25,386 nt of DNA from JBHOQX01 sp042408595 (GTDB taxonomy: Bacteria > Chloroflexota > Chloroflexia > Chloroflexales > Roseiflexaceae): assembly GCA_042408595.1 (NCBI GenBank), contig JBHOQX010000058.1:1-25386 (forward strand). The letters are read 5' to 3'. Both the position numbers and the translations under genes were made by a program. A model generated the notes under the pieces. The model saw nothing but the letters and a program-made list of their open reading frames with translations, ran no database searches and had not been told where the DNA came from. Positions within the stretch are counted from its first letter, which is position 1. The number at the start of each line of letters is the position of its first letter. Below are positions 7,517-14,935 of the stretch, one piece after another.

Positions 7517-7550
7517 TTGATTTGACACCCCAGGCGAGTTATGCTATCGT
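7517..7550 (+). promoter_or_regulatory. Two overlapping promoters for the M23 peptidase gene
   Basis: TTGATT (7517-7522) with TATGCT (7540-7545), and TTGACA (7522-7527) with TATCGT (7545-7550), each have a 17-base spacer and are offset by 5 bases. Either would give a leader of about 65 to 70 bases before the TTG start. Confidence 0.5.
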
Positions 7551-7620
7551 CGCGGCACGCATGACACCGCGACGACCGAAGCCATATCCACGCTGATAGG
7601 CTGAACCCACGGAGGTTCCC

Positions 7621-8811
7621 TTGGCGCAACCGCGTGCGCGTCGTTTCGCGCGCGCCGTGCCCCGCCGCGCGCTGCGCGCCGGCGCTCCGGCACGGCGGCT
7701 CTTGCTTTTCACGCTGGCGGCTGTTCTCATCCTGCTCGAGGCTGGCCGCGCCCCCGGCACGGCGCTGGCCAACCCGCAGCTCTCGCTCCCGACGCCGCCC
7801 GGCGAGCGCTGGCGGATCATCCAGGGCTACAACTGCGGCACCCACACCGGCCCGGATCGCTACGCGCTCGACCTTGTCAACACGGACGGCCCGACATACG
7901 GGGCGCCGGTGCGGGCCGCCGCAGACGGCGAGGTATTCGTGTGGGTGAGCAAGAGCGGGACGCTCATTCTCTCGCACGGCGGCGGCTTCTACACGCAGTA
8001 CACGCATCTCGCCAGCGCCGCCGACCCGACGCCCGGGCGGCGCTTCGCCCGTGGCGAGGTGATCGGCACGGTGGGCGACCGCGGCACGCGCGGGCTGCCG
8101 CACCTGCATTTCATGGCCTTCACCGCCGATGGCGCCTGGGCGCGCAACCGCCGCCCAACGCCGCTCGCCTTTGTCGAAGGGTACGATCTCCCCGACATCG
8201 GCGGGTGCAGCCAGCACGGTGGCACGGTGCTGATCGCCGGCGGGCCGATGAACGCCGCAGCGGAGGGCGTGAGCTTCCAGGCGGCGATCGCGCCGGGCCA
8301 CTGGTACGGCGCGGATGTCGCCATCCGCTTCGGCGGGCAGGCGATGGCCGGCGGCTTCAGCGCCGCGTGGGATCGCGACCCCGGCGGCGACGCGCCGGCG
8401 CAGGCCGGCCCGGGCGAGGCGCATCTGGCCCAGGCCGGCGAAGGGCTGCACACCCTCTTCGTGCGCGCCTGGGACGAGGCTGGCCACCAGACGCTGGCGG
8501 CTTTCGGGCCGGTCGGGCTGGATACCACACCGCCCGCCGCCCCGCCCGCGCCCGACGGCGACACGCGCCTGGCCGCCGGGCGGCCAGCACGCCTCTCCTG
8601 GCCCGCCGCCAGCGACGCCGCTTCCGGCATCGCCGGCTACCGCGTCTACCTCGGCGACGATCCGGCGGGCACATCGGAGTGGTTCGTGGCCGCGCCGGAG
8701 ACCGAGACCCCGCCGCTCGGCGCGGGGCGCTACCTGCTGCGCGTCCAGCCGCTCGACTTCGCCGGCAACGCCGGGGCATGGATCACCGTTGGGACGGTGT
8801 TCGTGGAGTAG
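7621..8811 (+). CDS. Exported M23-family (LytM-like) peptidase
   Basis: A 396-residue protein starting at TTG, with GGAGG 5 bases upstream. An arginine-rich N-terminus leads into a hydrophobic helix at about 27-41 ending near ALA (48-50), which is an export signal or membrane anchor. The metallopeptidase domain spans about 60-185: His75 and Asp79 (HTGPD) are the first zinc ligands, His129 in YTHL is the usual catalytic His, and HLH at 161-163 supplies the last ligand. M23 enzymes cut peptide cross-links in peptidoglycan or other extracellular peptides. The C-terminal part has two beta-rich, Ig- or fibronectin-like segments (about 215-290 and 295-396), including TTPPAAPP and SGIAGYRVYLG, which probably bind wall or surface. 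It is convergent with the SURF1 gene; 38 bases separate the stops. Confidence 0.87.
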   Translation: MAQPRARRFARAVPRRALRAGAPARRLLLFTLAAVLILLEAGRAPGTALANPQLSLPTPPGERWRIIQGYNCGTHTGPDRYALDLVNTDGPTYGAPVRAAADGEVFVWVSKSGTLILSHGGGFYTQYTHLASAADPTPGRRFARGEVIGTVGDRGTRGLPHLHFMAFTADGAWARNRRPTPLAFVEGYDLPDIGGCSQHGGTVLIAGGPMNAAAEGVSFQAAIAPGHWYGADVAIRFGGQAMAGGFSAAWDRDPGGDAPAQAGPGEAHLAQAGEGLHTLFVRAWDEAGHQTLAAFGPVGLDTTPPAAPPAPDGDTRLAAGRPARLSWPAASDAASGIAGYRVYLGDDPAGTSEWFVAAPETETPPLGAGRYLLRVQPLDFAGNAGAWITVGTVFVE

Positions 8812-8849
8812 CCGGAGGGCCAGGCGGTCGGCGCCGCCGCCCGCCGCGG

Positions 8850-9596
8850 CTATGCCTCGCGTGGGCGCCGGAGTTGCTGGTAGGTCCAGGCGAGATACGC
8901 GCCGACCATGATCACCGCGAACGAAAACCACTGGATCGCATAGCTCAGGTGCGGGCCGGGGCCGAGGTCGCGGGTCGCGGTGCGCGCCGGCAGCTCCGGA
9001 GCATCGGGCGCCGGCTGTTGCTCGATGAAGATCGGCAGCAGCGGATAGCCGACCTGCTGCTGGATGCGCGGGATGTCCACCCGGAACCAGGCGTCGAGGC
9101 GCGCCTCGCCCGGCGCGAGCGGCGGGTCGACCGGCGCGCGCAGATTGTGCTGCGACTGTCGGGCGACGCCCTCGATCGTTACCTCGCCAGGCGGCGGGCC
9201 ATAGGGGCGGCGCGCAGCCGGGCCGGCCAGCTCCATCGGCAACCAACCGCGGTCGACCAGCACCCCCGTGCCATTCGCCAGCCGCAGCGGTGTAAGCACG
9301 TGCACGCCGGTCACGCCGCCGAAGCTGCGGTTGCGTAGCACGATCTCCTGGCTCGAGTCGAACGTGCCGCGCACCGTCACACGCCGGTAGTCGAGCGCAT
9401 CGGCATCCACTGGGCCCCCATCCAGCGCCAGCGGCGCGGCGCTCATCCGGCTGTCGATCCGCGCGTTCAGCGCCGCGCGCTGGCGCCCCCGGTCGAGCTG
9501 CCAGAAGCCGAAGCCGCAGAGCACGACGACCCCCAGGGCGACGACCAGCGTCGCCAGGAGCCGGCGGCCGGTGAACAGCGCACGGAGCAGGTCCAT
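8850..9596 (-). CDS. SURF1-family protein
   Basis: A 248-residue membrane protein of the SURF1/Shy1 family, which helps insert heme into heme-copper cytochrome oxidase during assembly. The family layout is clear: an N-terminal helix (about 14-30) running into GFWQLDRG, a large extracytoplasmic domain with RRVTVRGTF, NRSFGG and VLVDRGWLP, and a C-terminal helix after LSYAIQWFSFAVIMVGAYLAW. Presence of this gene implies aerobic respiration with an aa3-type oxidase, though no oxidase subunit is in the window. An in-frame GTG at 9614 would add six residues; the ATG at 9596 is preferred because it is closer to the conserved start of the family. The gene is divergent from the 53-aa protein gene. 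Confidence 0.88.
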   Translation of the reverse strand: MDLLRALFTGRRLLATLVVALGVVVLCGFGFWQLDRGRQRAALNARIDSRMSAAPLALDGGPVDADALDYRRVTVRGTFDSSQEIVLRNRSFGGVTGVHVLTPLRLANGTGVLVDRGWLPMELAGPAARRPYGPPPGEVTIEGVARQSQHNLRAPVDPPLAPGEARLDAWFRVDIPRIQQQVGYPLLPIFIEQQPAPDAPELPARTATRDLGPGPHLSYAIQWFSFAVIMVGAYLAWTYQQLRRPREA

Positions 9597-9674
9597 CGTC
9601 GTGTTCCCATCCACGAGAAAAATTCACTATCAGTCTACCACACGCGCGGCCTGTGCGCCGCCGCCGCGATACGG

Positions 9675-9680
9675 TACAAT
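9675..9680 (+). promoter_or_regulatory. Candidate -10 box for the small membrane protein/ppx operon
   Basis: TACAAT preceded by GG, 72 bases before the ATG at 9753. The -35 region is weak. Confidence 0.42.
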
Positions 9681-9752
9681 GCGATTGGCGGGGCGGCGCG
9701 CTCCGCTCGGACACGCTGTTCGCAGTATCGCACCCGACGAGAGGTGAACCCG

Positions 9753-9914
9753 ATGCGCACCATCTTCTGGCTTGGCATGCTGCTGGGCCTGCTGATCTGG
9801 CTCGTGATCGTGCAGCGCCGCCTGCGCGCCGAGCGCATCCGCGGGGCGATGTACCGCCAGTTGGCGGCGCGGCTGGAGCGCCGGCTCGCTGCGCAAAGCG
9901 GACAGGAGCGCTGA
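9753..9914 (+). CDS. Small 53-aa single-helix membrane protein
   Basis: The frame encodes 53 residues: one hydrophobic helix (about 4-20, IFWLGMLLGLLIWLVIV) followed by a strongly basic amphipathic stretch (Arg-rich, 22-46). The basic side would face the cytoplasm by the positive-inside rule. GAGG lies about 10 bases before the ATG. Its stop is one base away from the ATG of the Ppx/GppA gene, and the ribosome site of that gene (AGGAG, 9904-9908) is inside its last codons, so the two genes are translationally coupled. No family is recognised. It may be a membrane anchor or regulator working with the polyphosphate or pppGpp phosphatase, which is inference from coupling only. Confidence 0.72.
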   Translation: MRTIFWLGMLLGLLIWLVIVQRRLRAERIRGAMYRQLAARLERRLAAQSGQER

Positions 9915-9915
9915 C

Positions 9916-11418
9916 ATGCAGCATCGCCTCGGCGTCATCGACCTCGGCTCGAACACAACCCGCCTGATTGTGATGGGCTATACGCCGCATTTCGCCTATA
10001 AGCTGCTGGACGAAGTGCGCGAGACGGTGCGGCTGGCCGAGGGCATCGGCGGCGACGGCCGGCTCCAGCCGGAGCCGATGCGCCGCGCCGTCGAGACCAT
10101 GAAGCTGTTCCACACCTTCTGCCGGGCCACCGGTGTCGAGCAGATCATCCCGGTCGCCACCAGCGCGGTGCGCGAGGCGACGAACCAGGCCGAGTTCCTG
10201 GCCCGTGTCCGGGAGGAGGCCGGCCTCGAGCTGCGCGTGCTCTCCGCCGAGGAGGAAGCCTACTACGGCTACATCGGCGCGGCCAACGCCCTGAACCTGC
10301 GCGACGCCTTCGTGGTGGATATCGGCGGCGGCAGCACCCAGGTGACGATGGTGCGCGGCCGCGGCTACGTCCGGTCGTTCAGCCAGCCGCTCGGCGCGCT
10401 GCGTGCCACCGAGCAGTTCGTCCACTCCGACCCGATCAGCGCGCGCGACTTCCGGGCGCTGGAGGCCGGCATCATCGAGCGTTTCGCCAGGCTGGACTGG
10501 CTGCGCGCTGGGGAAGGCAGCATACTGGCCGGAATCGGCGGCACGATCCGCACCCTGGCGGACATCGACCAGGACGAACGCGGCTACCCGCTCGACACGC
10601 TGAACGGCTACCGGCTGGCCCGCGAGCGGCTGGCGGCGATCATCGAGCGGCTGCGCGGGATGAACCAGCGCCAACGGGAGGAACTGCCCGGCCTGAACCG
10701 CGACCGCGCCGACCTCATCCTGGCCGGCGCGATGATCTTATACCAGTTGATGCTGCAGGGGCGCTTCGACGCGGTGACGATCAGCGGCCAAGGGCTGCGC
10801 GAAGGGCTGTTCTACGAGCAATTGCTTGTCGGCGAGCAGCCAGCCCTGATGGGCGACCCGCGCGGCTTCAGCGTCCTCAACCTGGCGCGGGTCTACAACT
10901 ACGAGCAGATCCACGCCAACAAGGTACGCGAGCTGTCGCTTTCGCTGTTCGATCAGCTCGGTTCGCTGCACGGCTATGGCCCGTGGGAGCGCGAGCTGCT
11001 CGGCTACGCCGCCACCGTACATGACATCGGCGTGGCGATCGGCTATTACGACCACCACAAACACGGCGAGTATCTCGTGCTTCATGCCGCGCTGAATGGC
11101 TTCTCGCACCGCGAGCTCGTGCTGCTCGCGTCGCTGGTGCGCTACCACCGCAAGGGCGATGTGGATGTCAGCCGCTACCGCGCGGTGCTCTCCGCATCCG
11201 ACGAACAGCGGGTCGCCCGGCTGGCGGCGCTGCTGCGGCTGGCGGAGTACCTGGAGCGCAGCAAGAGCCAGGTTATCCGCGGGCTGACGGTCGAGATCGG
11301 CGAGACGGTGCGGGTCATCACCCAGGCCGCCGGCGATGCTACGGTCGAGATCTGGGATGCGAACCGGCGGGGCGGCCTGTTTCAGAAGGCGTTCGGTCGT
11401 CCGGTCGAGGTGGTGTGA
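9916..11418 (+). CDS. Ppx/GppA-family phosphatase with C-terminal HD domain
   Basis: A 500-residue exopolyphosphatase/guanosine pentaphosphate phosphohydrolase. The ASKHA-fold ATPase-like part covers about 1-300: the first phosphate loop is VIDLGSNTTRLIV (7-19), the catalytic glutamate region is LSAEEEAYYGYIG (109-121), and the second phosphate loop is VVDIGGGSTQVTMV (133-146). The C-terminal part is an HD-type helical domain with VHDIG at 368-372 and HHKHG at 380-384, as in the long Ppx type. It removes terminal phosphates from polyphosphate or converts pppGpp to ppGpp, linking phosphate storage to the stringent response. The ATG follows the 53-aa gene by one base. Its last 80 bases overlap, on the opposite strand, the 3' end of the carotenoid oxygenase gene. 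Confidence 0.9.
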   Translation: MQHRLGVIDLGSNTTRLIVMGYTPHFAYKLLDEVRETVRLAEGIGGDGRLQPEPMRRAVETMKLFHTFCRATGVEQIIPVATSAVREATNQAEFLARVREEAGLELRVLSAEEEAYYGYIGAANALNLRDAFVVDIGGGSTQVTMVRGRGYVRSFSQPLGALRATEQFVHSDPISARDFRALEAGIIERFARLDWLRAGEGSILAGIGGTIRTLADIDQDERGYPLDTLNGYRLARERLAAIIERLRGMNQRQREELPGLNRDRADLILAGAMILYQLMLQGRFDAVTISGQGLREGLFYEQLLVGEQPALMGDPRGFSVLNLARVYNYEQIHANKVRELSLSLFDQLGSLHGYGPWERELLGYAATVHDIGVAIGYYDHHKHGEYLVLHAALNGFSHRELVLLASLVRYHRKGDVDVSRYRAVLSASDEQRVARLAALLRLAEYLERSKSQVIRGLTVEIGETVRVITQAAGDATVEIWDANRRGGLFQKAFGRPVEVV

Positions 11419-12973
11419 GGGCTGGCGTTTCGCCGGCGAAGAACTCGCCGTGGAAGCCGAACGGGATGTGCTGGGGCACGAGCGCCCGCCCGAGCTCCGC
11501 GAAGGATGCGGCCTCCAGCACGAGCAGAAAGGACGTGCCGGCGCGCCCGTCCAGCACGACCGACAGCACCGCGCCGTCATCTTCGGCGCGGGCCTCCGGG
11601 TGGCGCACGAAGATCGGCTCGCCGGGGTAGCAGTTCTCTTCGTACCACGCCTGCGCCGCGCCGCTGCTGGTGTCGATCTTGAGAATCTGGTCGTTGAAAT
11701 TGTGCGGCAGCCGCGCGCCAACGCCGTAGACAAACCGGTACGGCCGCATCTGGCAGCGTTCGTAGTCGATCCGCGGAATCTCGACCGGCACCGGCGACAG
11801 CACTTCGTAGCCGGCGGTGCGGCGGCCCACCGTGAGGCGGTAGCGCCGCAGCTCGCCGACCGGCGCAGCTCCGGTGCGCCGCAGCGTGTCGAGGTAGAAG
11901 GCGGCGATCGGCGAGCTGTCCGGGTAGGCGATCAGATCGACGAAGGTATCGCCGCCGTGCTCGAAGGCGTTGACATGGTGGAAGGCGAAGAACGGGTCCG
12001 CCTCGTACGCCTGGACGCGCCCGTCCTCGCGGTCGAACAGCAGGAAGCGCACCGGGCGCTCCGGATGCCAGCGGAAGTTCTCGATGAACGGCCGCCCGCT
12101 CAGCAGGATGTCGAGCGGATTCACGACGAACGGATACTCCGCCAAAATGGCAGAGCGCGCGCTCATGCCGAAGCTGTGGATGTAGCCCGGCTCGGCAACC
12201 GGCAACGATGCGAGCTGTCGTACCCGCGCACCGATCCGCTGGATGGTGTAGCTCGTCCGGCGGCCAAAGCGGGTGAACGAGTTGAGCGCCTCGCCGCGCC
12301 CGGCATCGAAGTGCGGGTGGGCGGTGGTTGTGCCGGCGCCCGGCCCGGCGTCCCGCACAACGCCGAGCGTCTCCAGGGTCTCCGGGTCGAACCGCACCGC
12401 CAGGGGGGTCTCGGTCATCGCCAGGTAGACGCCGGCCAGCCGCGCGACGCCGACGTGGCTGTTGTCGGTCGGGCGGCTGGAGAAGGCGCTCATGATCCGG
12501 CCGAACATCCGGCGGCAGGGGTCGGTGGCGAACTCGCGCATCGTGATCCGCCCGGTCGCGACGGCCTGGCGGTAGGCGCGGCTTCGCAGGAAGCGGTTGG
12601 CGTAGGCGACGGCGCCGCCGTGGATCGAGAAGCGGTGCAGCATAGCGAAGCCGTCGAACCAGTGGCGCAGCGGGCTCCCGCCGACCTCGAACATCGCCGG
12701 GCCGTTGCGGATGAGCGTGCCCGCCAGCCAGGGCGGGATCACGCCACGGACGGGGAGCCGATCGAGGCATAGTTCGACCGGCTGCGTCGTGAAGCCCACC
12801 TGGAACGTGCCCGCCATCGCTCCCGCTTTCGTGACAACGCCGGCTCGCAGCATGGGCAGGTGTGCCCAGTCCGGGGTACGCGCGGCCGGGGCGCTCGGAT
12901 GGGTGCGCCGCGCGGGCGATCGCGTGCGTATCGGCTTCGCCTGGCCGGCAAGAATCGCATCCCCCGCTCGCAT
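11339..12973 (-). CDS. Carotenoid oxygenase (RPE65/CCD family)
   Basis: A non-heme iron dioxygenase that cleaves carotenoids or related apocarotenoids. Counting from the ATG at 12985, four histidine regions hold the iron: AHPHFD (His223), YIHSF (His270), FHHVNAFE (His336 or His337) and FHGEF (His512). LIRNGP (91-96) and HWFDGFAMLH (108-117) are also family motifs. The ATG at 12985 overlaps a TACAAT -10 box (12989-12984), so it is probably not transcribed. The ATG at 12973 is chosen, 10 bases after that box. Conserved sequence begins only near residue 62, so 12817 is a further candidate giving a more usual 492 residues. The last 35 or so residues follow the FHGEF motif, are Pro/Arg-rich, and are antisense to ppx. 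Carotenoid cleavage suits a pigmented Chloroflexota organism. Confidence 0.85.
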   Translation of the reverse strand: MRAGDAILAGQAKPIRTRSPARRTHPSAPAARTPDWAHLPMLRAGVVTKAGAMAGTFQVGFTTQPVELCLDRLPVRGVIPPWLAGTLIRNGPAMFEVGGSPLRHWFDGFAMLHRFSIHGGAVAYANRFLRSRAYRQAVATGRITMREFATDPCRRMFGRIMSAFSSRPTDNSHVGVARLAGVYLAMTETPLAVRFDPETLETLGVVRDAGPGAGTTTAHPHFDAGRGEALNSFTRFGRRTSYTIQRIGARVRQLASLPVAEPGYIHSFGMSARSAILAEYPFVVNPLDILLSGRPFIENFRWHPERPVRFLLFDREDGRVQAYEADPFFAFHHVNAFEHGGDTFVDLIAYPDSSPIAAFYLDTLRRTGAAPVGELRRYRLTVGRRTAGYEVLSPVPVEIPRIDYERCQMRPYRFVYGVGARLPHNFNDQILKIDTSSGAAQAWYEENCYPGEPIFVRHPEARAEDDGAVLSVVLDGRAGTSFLLVLEAASFAELGRALVPQHIPFGFHGEFFAGETPALTPPRPDDRTPSETGRPAGSHPRSRP

Positions 12974-12983
12974 CGCCTGGCCC

Positions 12984-12989
12984 ATTGTA
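12984..12989 (-). promoter_or_regulatory. Candidate -10 box for the carotenoid oxygenase gene
   Basis: Reading on the minus strand, GG is followed by TACAAT, which overlaps the first possible ATG. Transcription would start near 12977, a few bases before the ATG at 12973. A clear -35 at 17 bases is not visible. Confidence 0.38.
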
Positions 12990-13038
12990 CCGCATCAGAG
13001 AGAGAAGAAATACAATCGCTCGCGGTCGAAGAAAACCC

Positions 13039-13067
13039 TTGACTCAGGGGAGGCATGACGCTATAAT
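13039..13067 (+). promoter_or_regulatory. Near-consensus sigma-70-type promoter
   Basis: TTGACT (13039-13044) and TATAAT (13062-13067) are 17 bases apart. It is one of the two best promoters in the window and drives the SWIM-domain gene through a leader of about 235 bases. Confidence 0.82.
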
Positions 13068-13074
13068 GCCATGC

Positions 13075-13311
13075 AAGCCACCTTCGATCTCCGGTTCTTG
13101 CCGAGCCAGCACGGGAAGCGCATGAGGGCCTAGCGATATGCGAGTGGTGACGCCAGCGAAATATCGGGTGGCTATCGGCGGCACAGGGTTGCGATCCTGA
13201 TGCCGCCGTTGTCGTTTCAGCACCGCATCGCTCCTTGGTACGACGGGGTCAAGCGCAGCGTGGACGGCGCTGAACGGTTTAGCACGTGCGCGCTGCAAAC
13301 AGGAGACGCAT
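13075..13311 (+). other. Long 5' leader of the SWIM-domain gene, with hairpin
   Basis: About 235 untranslated bases lie between the promoter and the ATG. A stable stem is visible: GGCGGCA plus CAGG (13177-13187) pairs with CCTG and TGCCGCC (13196-13207), with one bulged base. No known riboswitch or ribosomal-protein leader consensus is recognised, and no convincing leader peptide with its own ribosome site is seen. The length and structure suggest post-transcriptional control. Confidence 0.45.
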
Positions 13312-13602
13312 ATGCACTCTGACCTGATTGGAAAGATCGAGAAGGCGCGCCGGTACGCGCAGGAGCCTGAGCGCATCAACCTCGGCGAGCTCAAGGCGCA
13401 GTTCCGCGGCGGCAACAATGATCATACGATCACCCTGTCGAATGGTCACTGGACCTGCGACTGCGACTTCTACCGAATGCGCGGGACCTGCGCCCACGTG
13501 ATGGCCTTCCAGAAAATCTTCAATCCGATGCTCTCCGAGGAGGCGCGCAACTACGGGATGAGCCCGGTGGATGCCGACAAGATCGCCAGCGCCCTGGGCT
13601 AG
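13312..13602 (+). CDS. Small SWIM zinc-finger protein
   Basis: A 96-residue protein that consists of little more than one SWIM zinc finger. The ligands are Cys49, Cys51, Cys60 and His62, in the arrangement C-x-C-x8-C-x-H (CDCDFYRMRGTCAHV). SWIM domains bind DNA or proteins and usually sit inside larger proteins such as SWI2/SNF2 ATPases or transposases. Here the protein is free-standing, which suggests a DNA-binding regulator or an adaptor. AGGAG (13301-13305) before the ATG fixes the start. It has its own near-consensus promoter, a long structured leader and a strong terminator, so it is an independent and probably well-expressed unit. The function is unknown beyond the metal site. Confidence 0.85.
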   Translation: MHSDLIGKIEKARRYAQEPERINLGELKAQFRGGNNDHTITLSNGHWTCDCDFYRMRGTCAHVMAFQKIFNPMLSEEARNYGMSPVDADKIASALG

Positions 13603-13623
13603 CACGCGCCCTTCGTGGTCACT

Positions 13624-13655
13624 CGCCCCCTTCCATCGCGGGAGGGGGCGATTTT
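13624..13655 (+). terminator. Intrinsic terminator after the SWIM-domain gene
   Basis: Arms at 13624-13634 and 13640-13650 form an 11-bp G/C-rich stem (one G-T pair) with a 5-base loop, followed directly by ATTTTA. It is the clearest Rho-independent terminator in the window. Confidence 0.85.
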
Positions 13656-13681
13656 ATGGGCCAGGGGAGGGAGCCGATCTC

Positions 13682-13800
13682 GTGAGCGGGTGAGCGGGTG
13701 ACACGATGACACGATGACAAGGTGACAAGGCGACAAAGTGGCACGGTGTGTCATCGATCATTTTTCATGGTTCATGGTTCATTCTTCATGCATCACTCGT
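13682..13800. repeat. Tandem low-complexity repeats
   Basis: Short units repeat with small changes: GTGAGCGG twice, then GACACGAT twice, then GACAAGG-type units (13698-13740), and later TTCATGG units (about 13760-13790). They fill the spacer between the SWIM terminator and the phosphodiesterase gene. They look like slippage-prone spacer sequence and run right up to the start codon. No CRISPR-like regular repeat and spacer pattern is present. Confidence 0.7.
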
Positions 13801-13813
13801 TCCTCGTCCACGT

Positions 13814-14530
13814 ATGACACTCGTGATCGCCCACCGCGGCGCGTCGGCCTATGCGCCCGAGAACACCATACGCGCCTTCGCGCTCGCCGCCGGGCTGGGC
13901 GCAGACATGCTCGAGCTGGATGTGCAGCCGACGGCGGATGGGCAGCTCGCGGTGTTTCACGACGATACCACCGAACGTTGGGATGGGCGGCGGCGCCCGG
14001 TCGCCGGGCTGACACTGGCCGCGCTCCAGGCGCTCGATATCGGCGGCGAGCGTGTCTGCACCCTGGCGGAGGTCTGCGTCTTCGCCCGCGAGCGCGGCAT
14101 CCGGTTGAATATCGAGCTAAAAAAACCTGGCGTGGGCGCGCAGGTCGCCCGCCTCCTGCGCGAGACCCGGGTGGAGGAGCTGGTGCTAATCTCGTCGTTC
14201 TACCAGGCGGCGCTGCTGGAGATGTGGCAGGTCGCGCCGCACATCCCGCGCGCCTATCTGATGGGCACGCGCACCTTCCGTCCCGATGTGCGCCTGCGCG
14301 AGGGGTGGCCATTCTTCGCGCTGCGCCAGGTGGCGGCGCGGGCCTGGCATCCGGCCTGGGAGCTGCCGCTGCTGCGCCGTGTCGTCCCGCTGGTGCGCCG
14401 GGCCGGGTATGCAGTGAACGTCTGGACGGTGAACGACCCGGCGCTCATGCGCCGCCTGATTGCGCTCGGCGTGGATGGAATCATTACCGACGTGCCAGAC
14501 GTGCTGCGGCGCATTCTGGCAGAGGACTAA
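13814..14530 (+). CDS. Glycerophosphodiester phosphodiesterase family protein
   Basis: A 238-residue TIM-barrel enzyme that hydrolyses glycerophosphodiesters (from phospholipid turnover) to glycerol 3-phosphate and an alcohol. Key residues are in place: AHRG at 6-9 (His7, Arg8), ENT at 16-18, ELDVQ with metal ligands Glu34 and Asp36, and FHDD with His49. NIELKKPG is the later conserved acidic strand, and VNVWTVND near the end is also typical. No signal peptide is present, so it acts in the cytoplasm. The ATG at 13814 starts the conserved domain within a few residues. The frame is open upstream to 13748, but that part is TTCATGG-type repeat and unlikely to be translated. There is no clear ribosome site. 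No close metabolic partner is adjacent. Confidence 0.87.
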   Translation: MTLVIAHRGASAYAPENTIRAFALAAGLGADMLELDVQPTADGQLAVFHDDTTERWDGRRRPVAGLTLAALQALDIGGERVCTLAEVCVFARERGIRLNIELKKPGVGAQVARLLRETRVEELVLISSFYQAALLEMWQVAPHIPRAYLMGTRTFRPDVRLREGWPFFALRQVAARAWHPAWELPLLRRVVPLVRRAGYAVNVWTVNDPALMRRLIALGVDGIITDVPDVLRRILAED

Positions 14531-14935
14531 GTTCTGAGGTCGGATTCTGGGTTCAACGATCGGACTTCAGCGGCCCAAGCGCGGCAGGTTGAGTTTAGGG
14601 ATCAGAACTCTGACCGTCGCATGCGTGCAGCGGGCAGCATGCCTGACCATCGAACAGCTGACCGTCTGACTGTCTGGCTCCTGGCCTCTCCATAATATCA
14701 CCCCGGCTTGGGAGGCGAACGGCGTACCATCACGTGCTGACCCGCACCGCCGCCCCCCAGACCAGGGCACGCGGGTACTCTAGCACGCGCCGTGCTGCCT
14801 GTGAATAGGACCACGGGCGGGAGCGCCGCCCGCGCGAGGGGCTAATCCGGCATAGCCCCGTGGTCCTATTTTGTGAATCGTAGTTTCTTGCCTGATCGTG
14901 GAGGATCATGACGAAAGCGGCGGCTCCCTTCCTGC
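14531..14935. other. Gene-free 405-base spacer between convergent genes
   Basis: It holds repetitive non-coding sequence such as GACCGTCTGACTGTCTGG near 14661 and TGGCTCCTGGCC at 14675-14686, which recurs exactly at 24014-24025, plus a large inverted repeat at 14804-14870. Short open frames here have no ribosome site or recognisable product. Confidence 0.6.
14804..14874. terminator. Large inverted repeat, possible two-way terminator
   Basis: AATAGGACCACGGG (14804-14817) and its exact reverse complement (14857-14870) are 14-bp arms; the loop contains a second stem of GGCGG and CCGCC type. A short T run (TTTT) follows on the plus side. It sits between the convergent phosphodiesterase and antiporter genes. 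It could also be a small mobile palindrome, since GTGAAT occurs just outside both arms. Confidence 0.55.

Noticed and set aside
7348..10674. A 1108-residue open frame on the minus strand
   Set aside because: It is antisense to the mutarotase end, the M23 peptidase, and ppx, and runs through SURF1 in a wrong frame. Its composition (Arg, Gly, Ala, Pro) is the usual high-GC shadow, with no motif.
11336..12772. A 478-residue open frame on the plus strand
   Set aside because: It is exactly antisense to the carotenoid oxygenase, whose iron-binding His motifs are intact.
13071..13133. A 20-codon leader peptide in the SWIM gene leader
   Set aside because: Its ATG lies only 3 bases after the -10 box, so it would not be in the transcript.
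13682..13800. Possible CRISPR array
   Set aside because: Units are only 7 to 9 bases, adjacent and degenerate, without spacers of uniform length. No cas gene is in the window.
14567..14770. A 67-residue minus-strand open frame in the spacer
   Set aside because: It reads through repeat-type spacer sequence, has no ribosome site and no similarity to a known protein.
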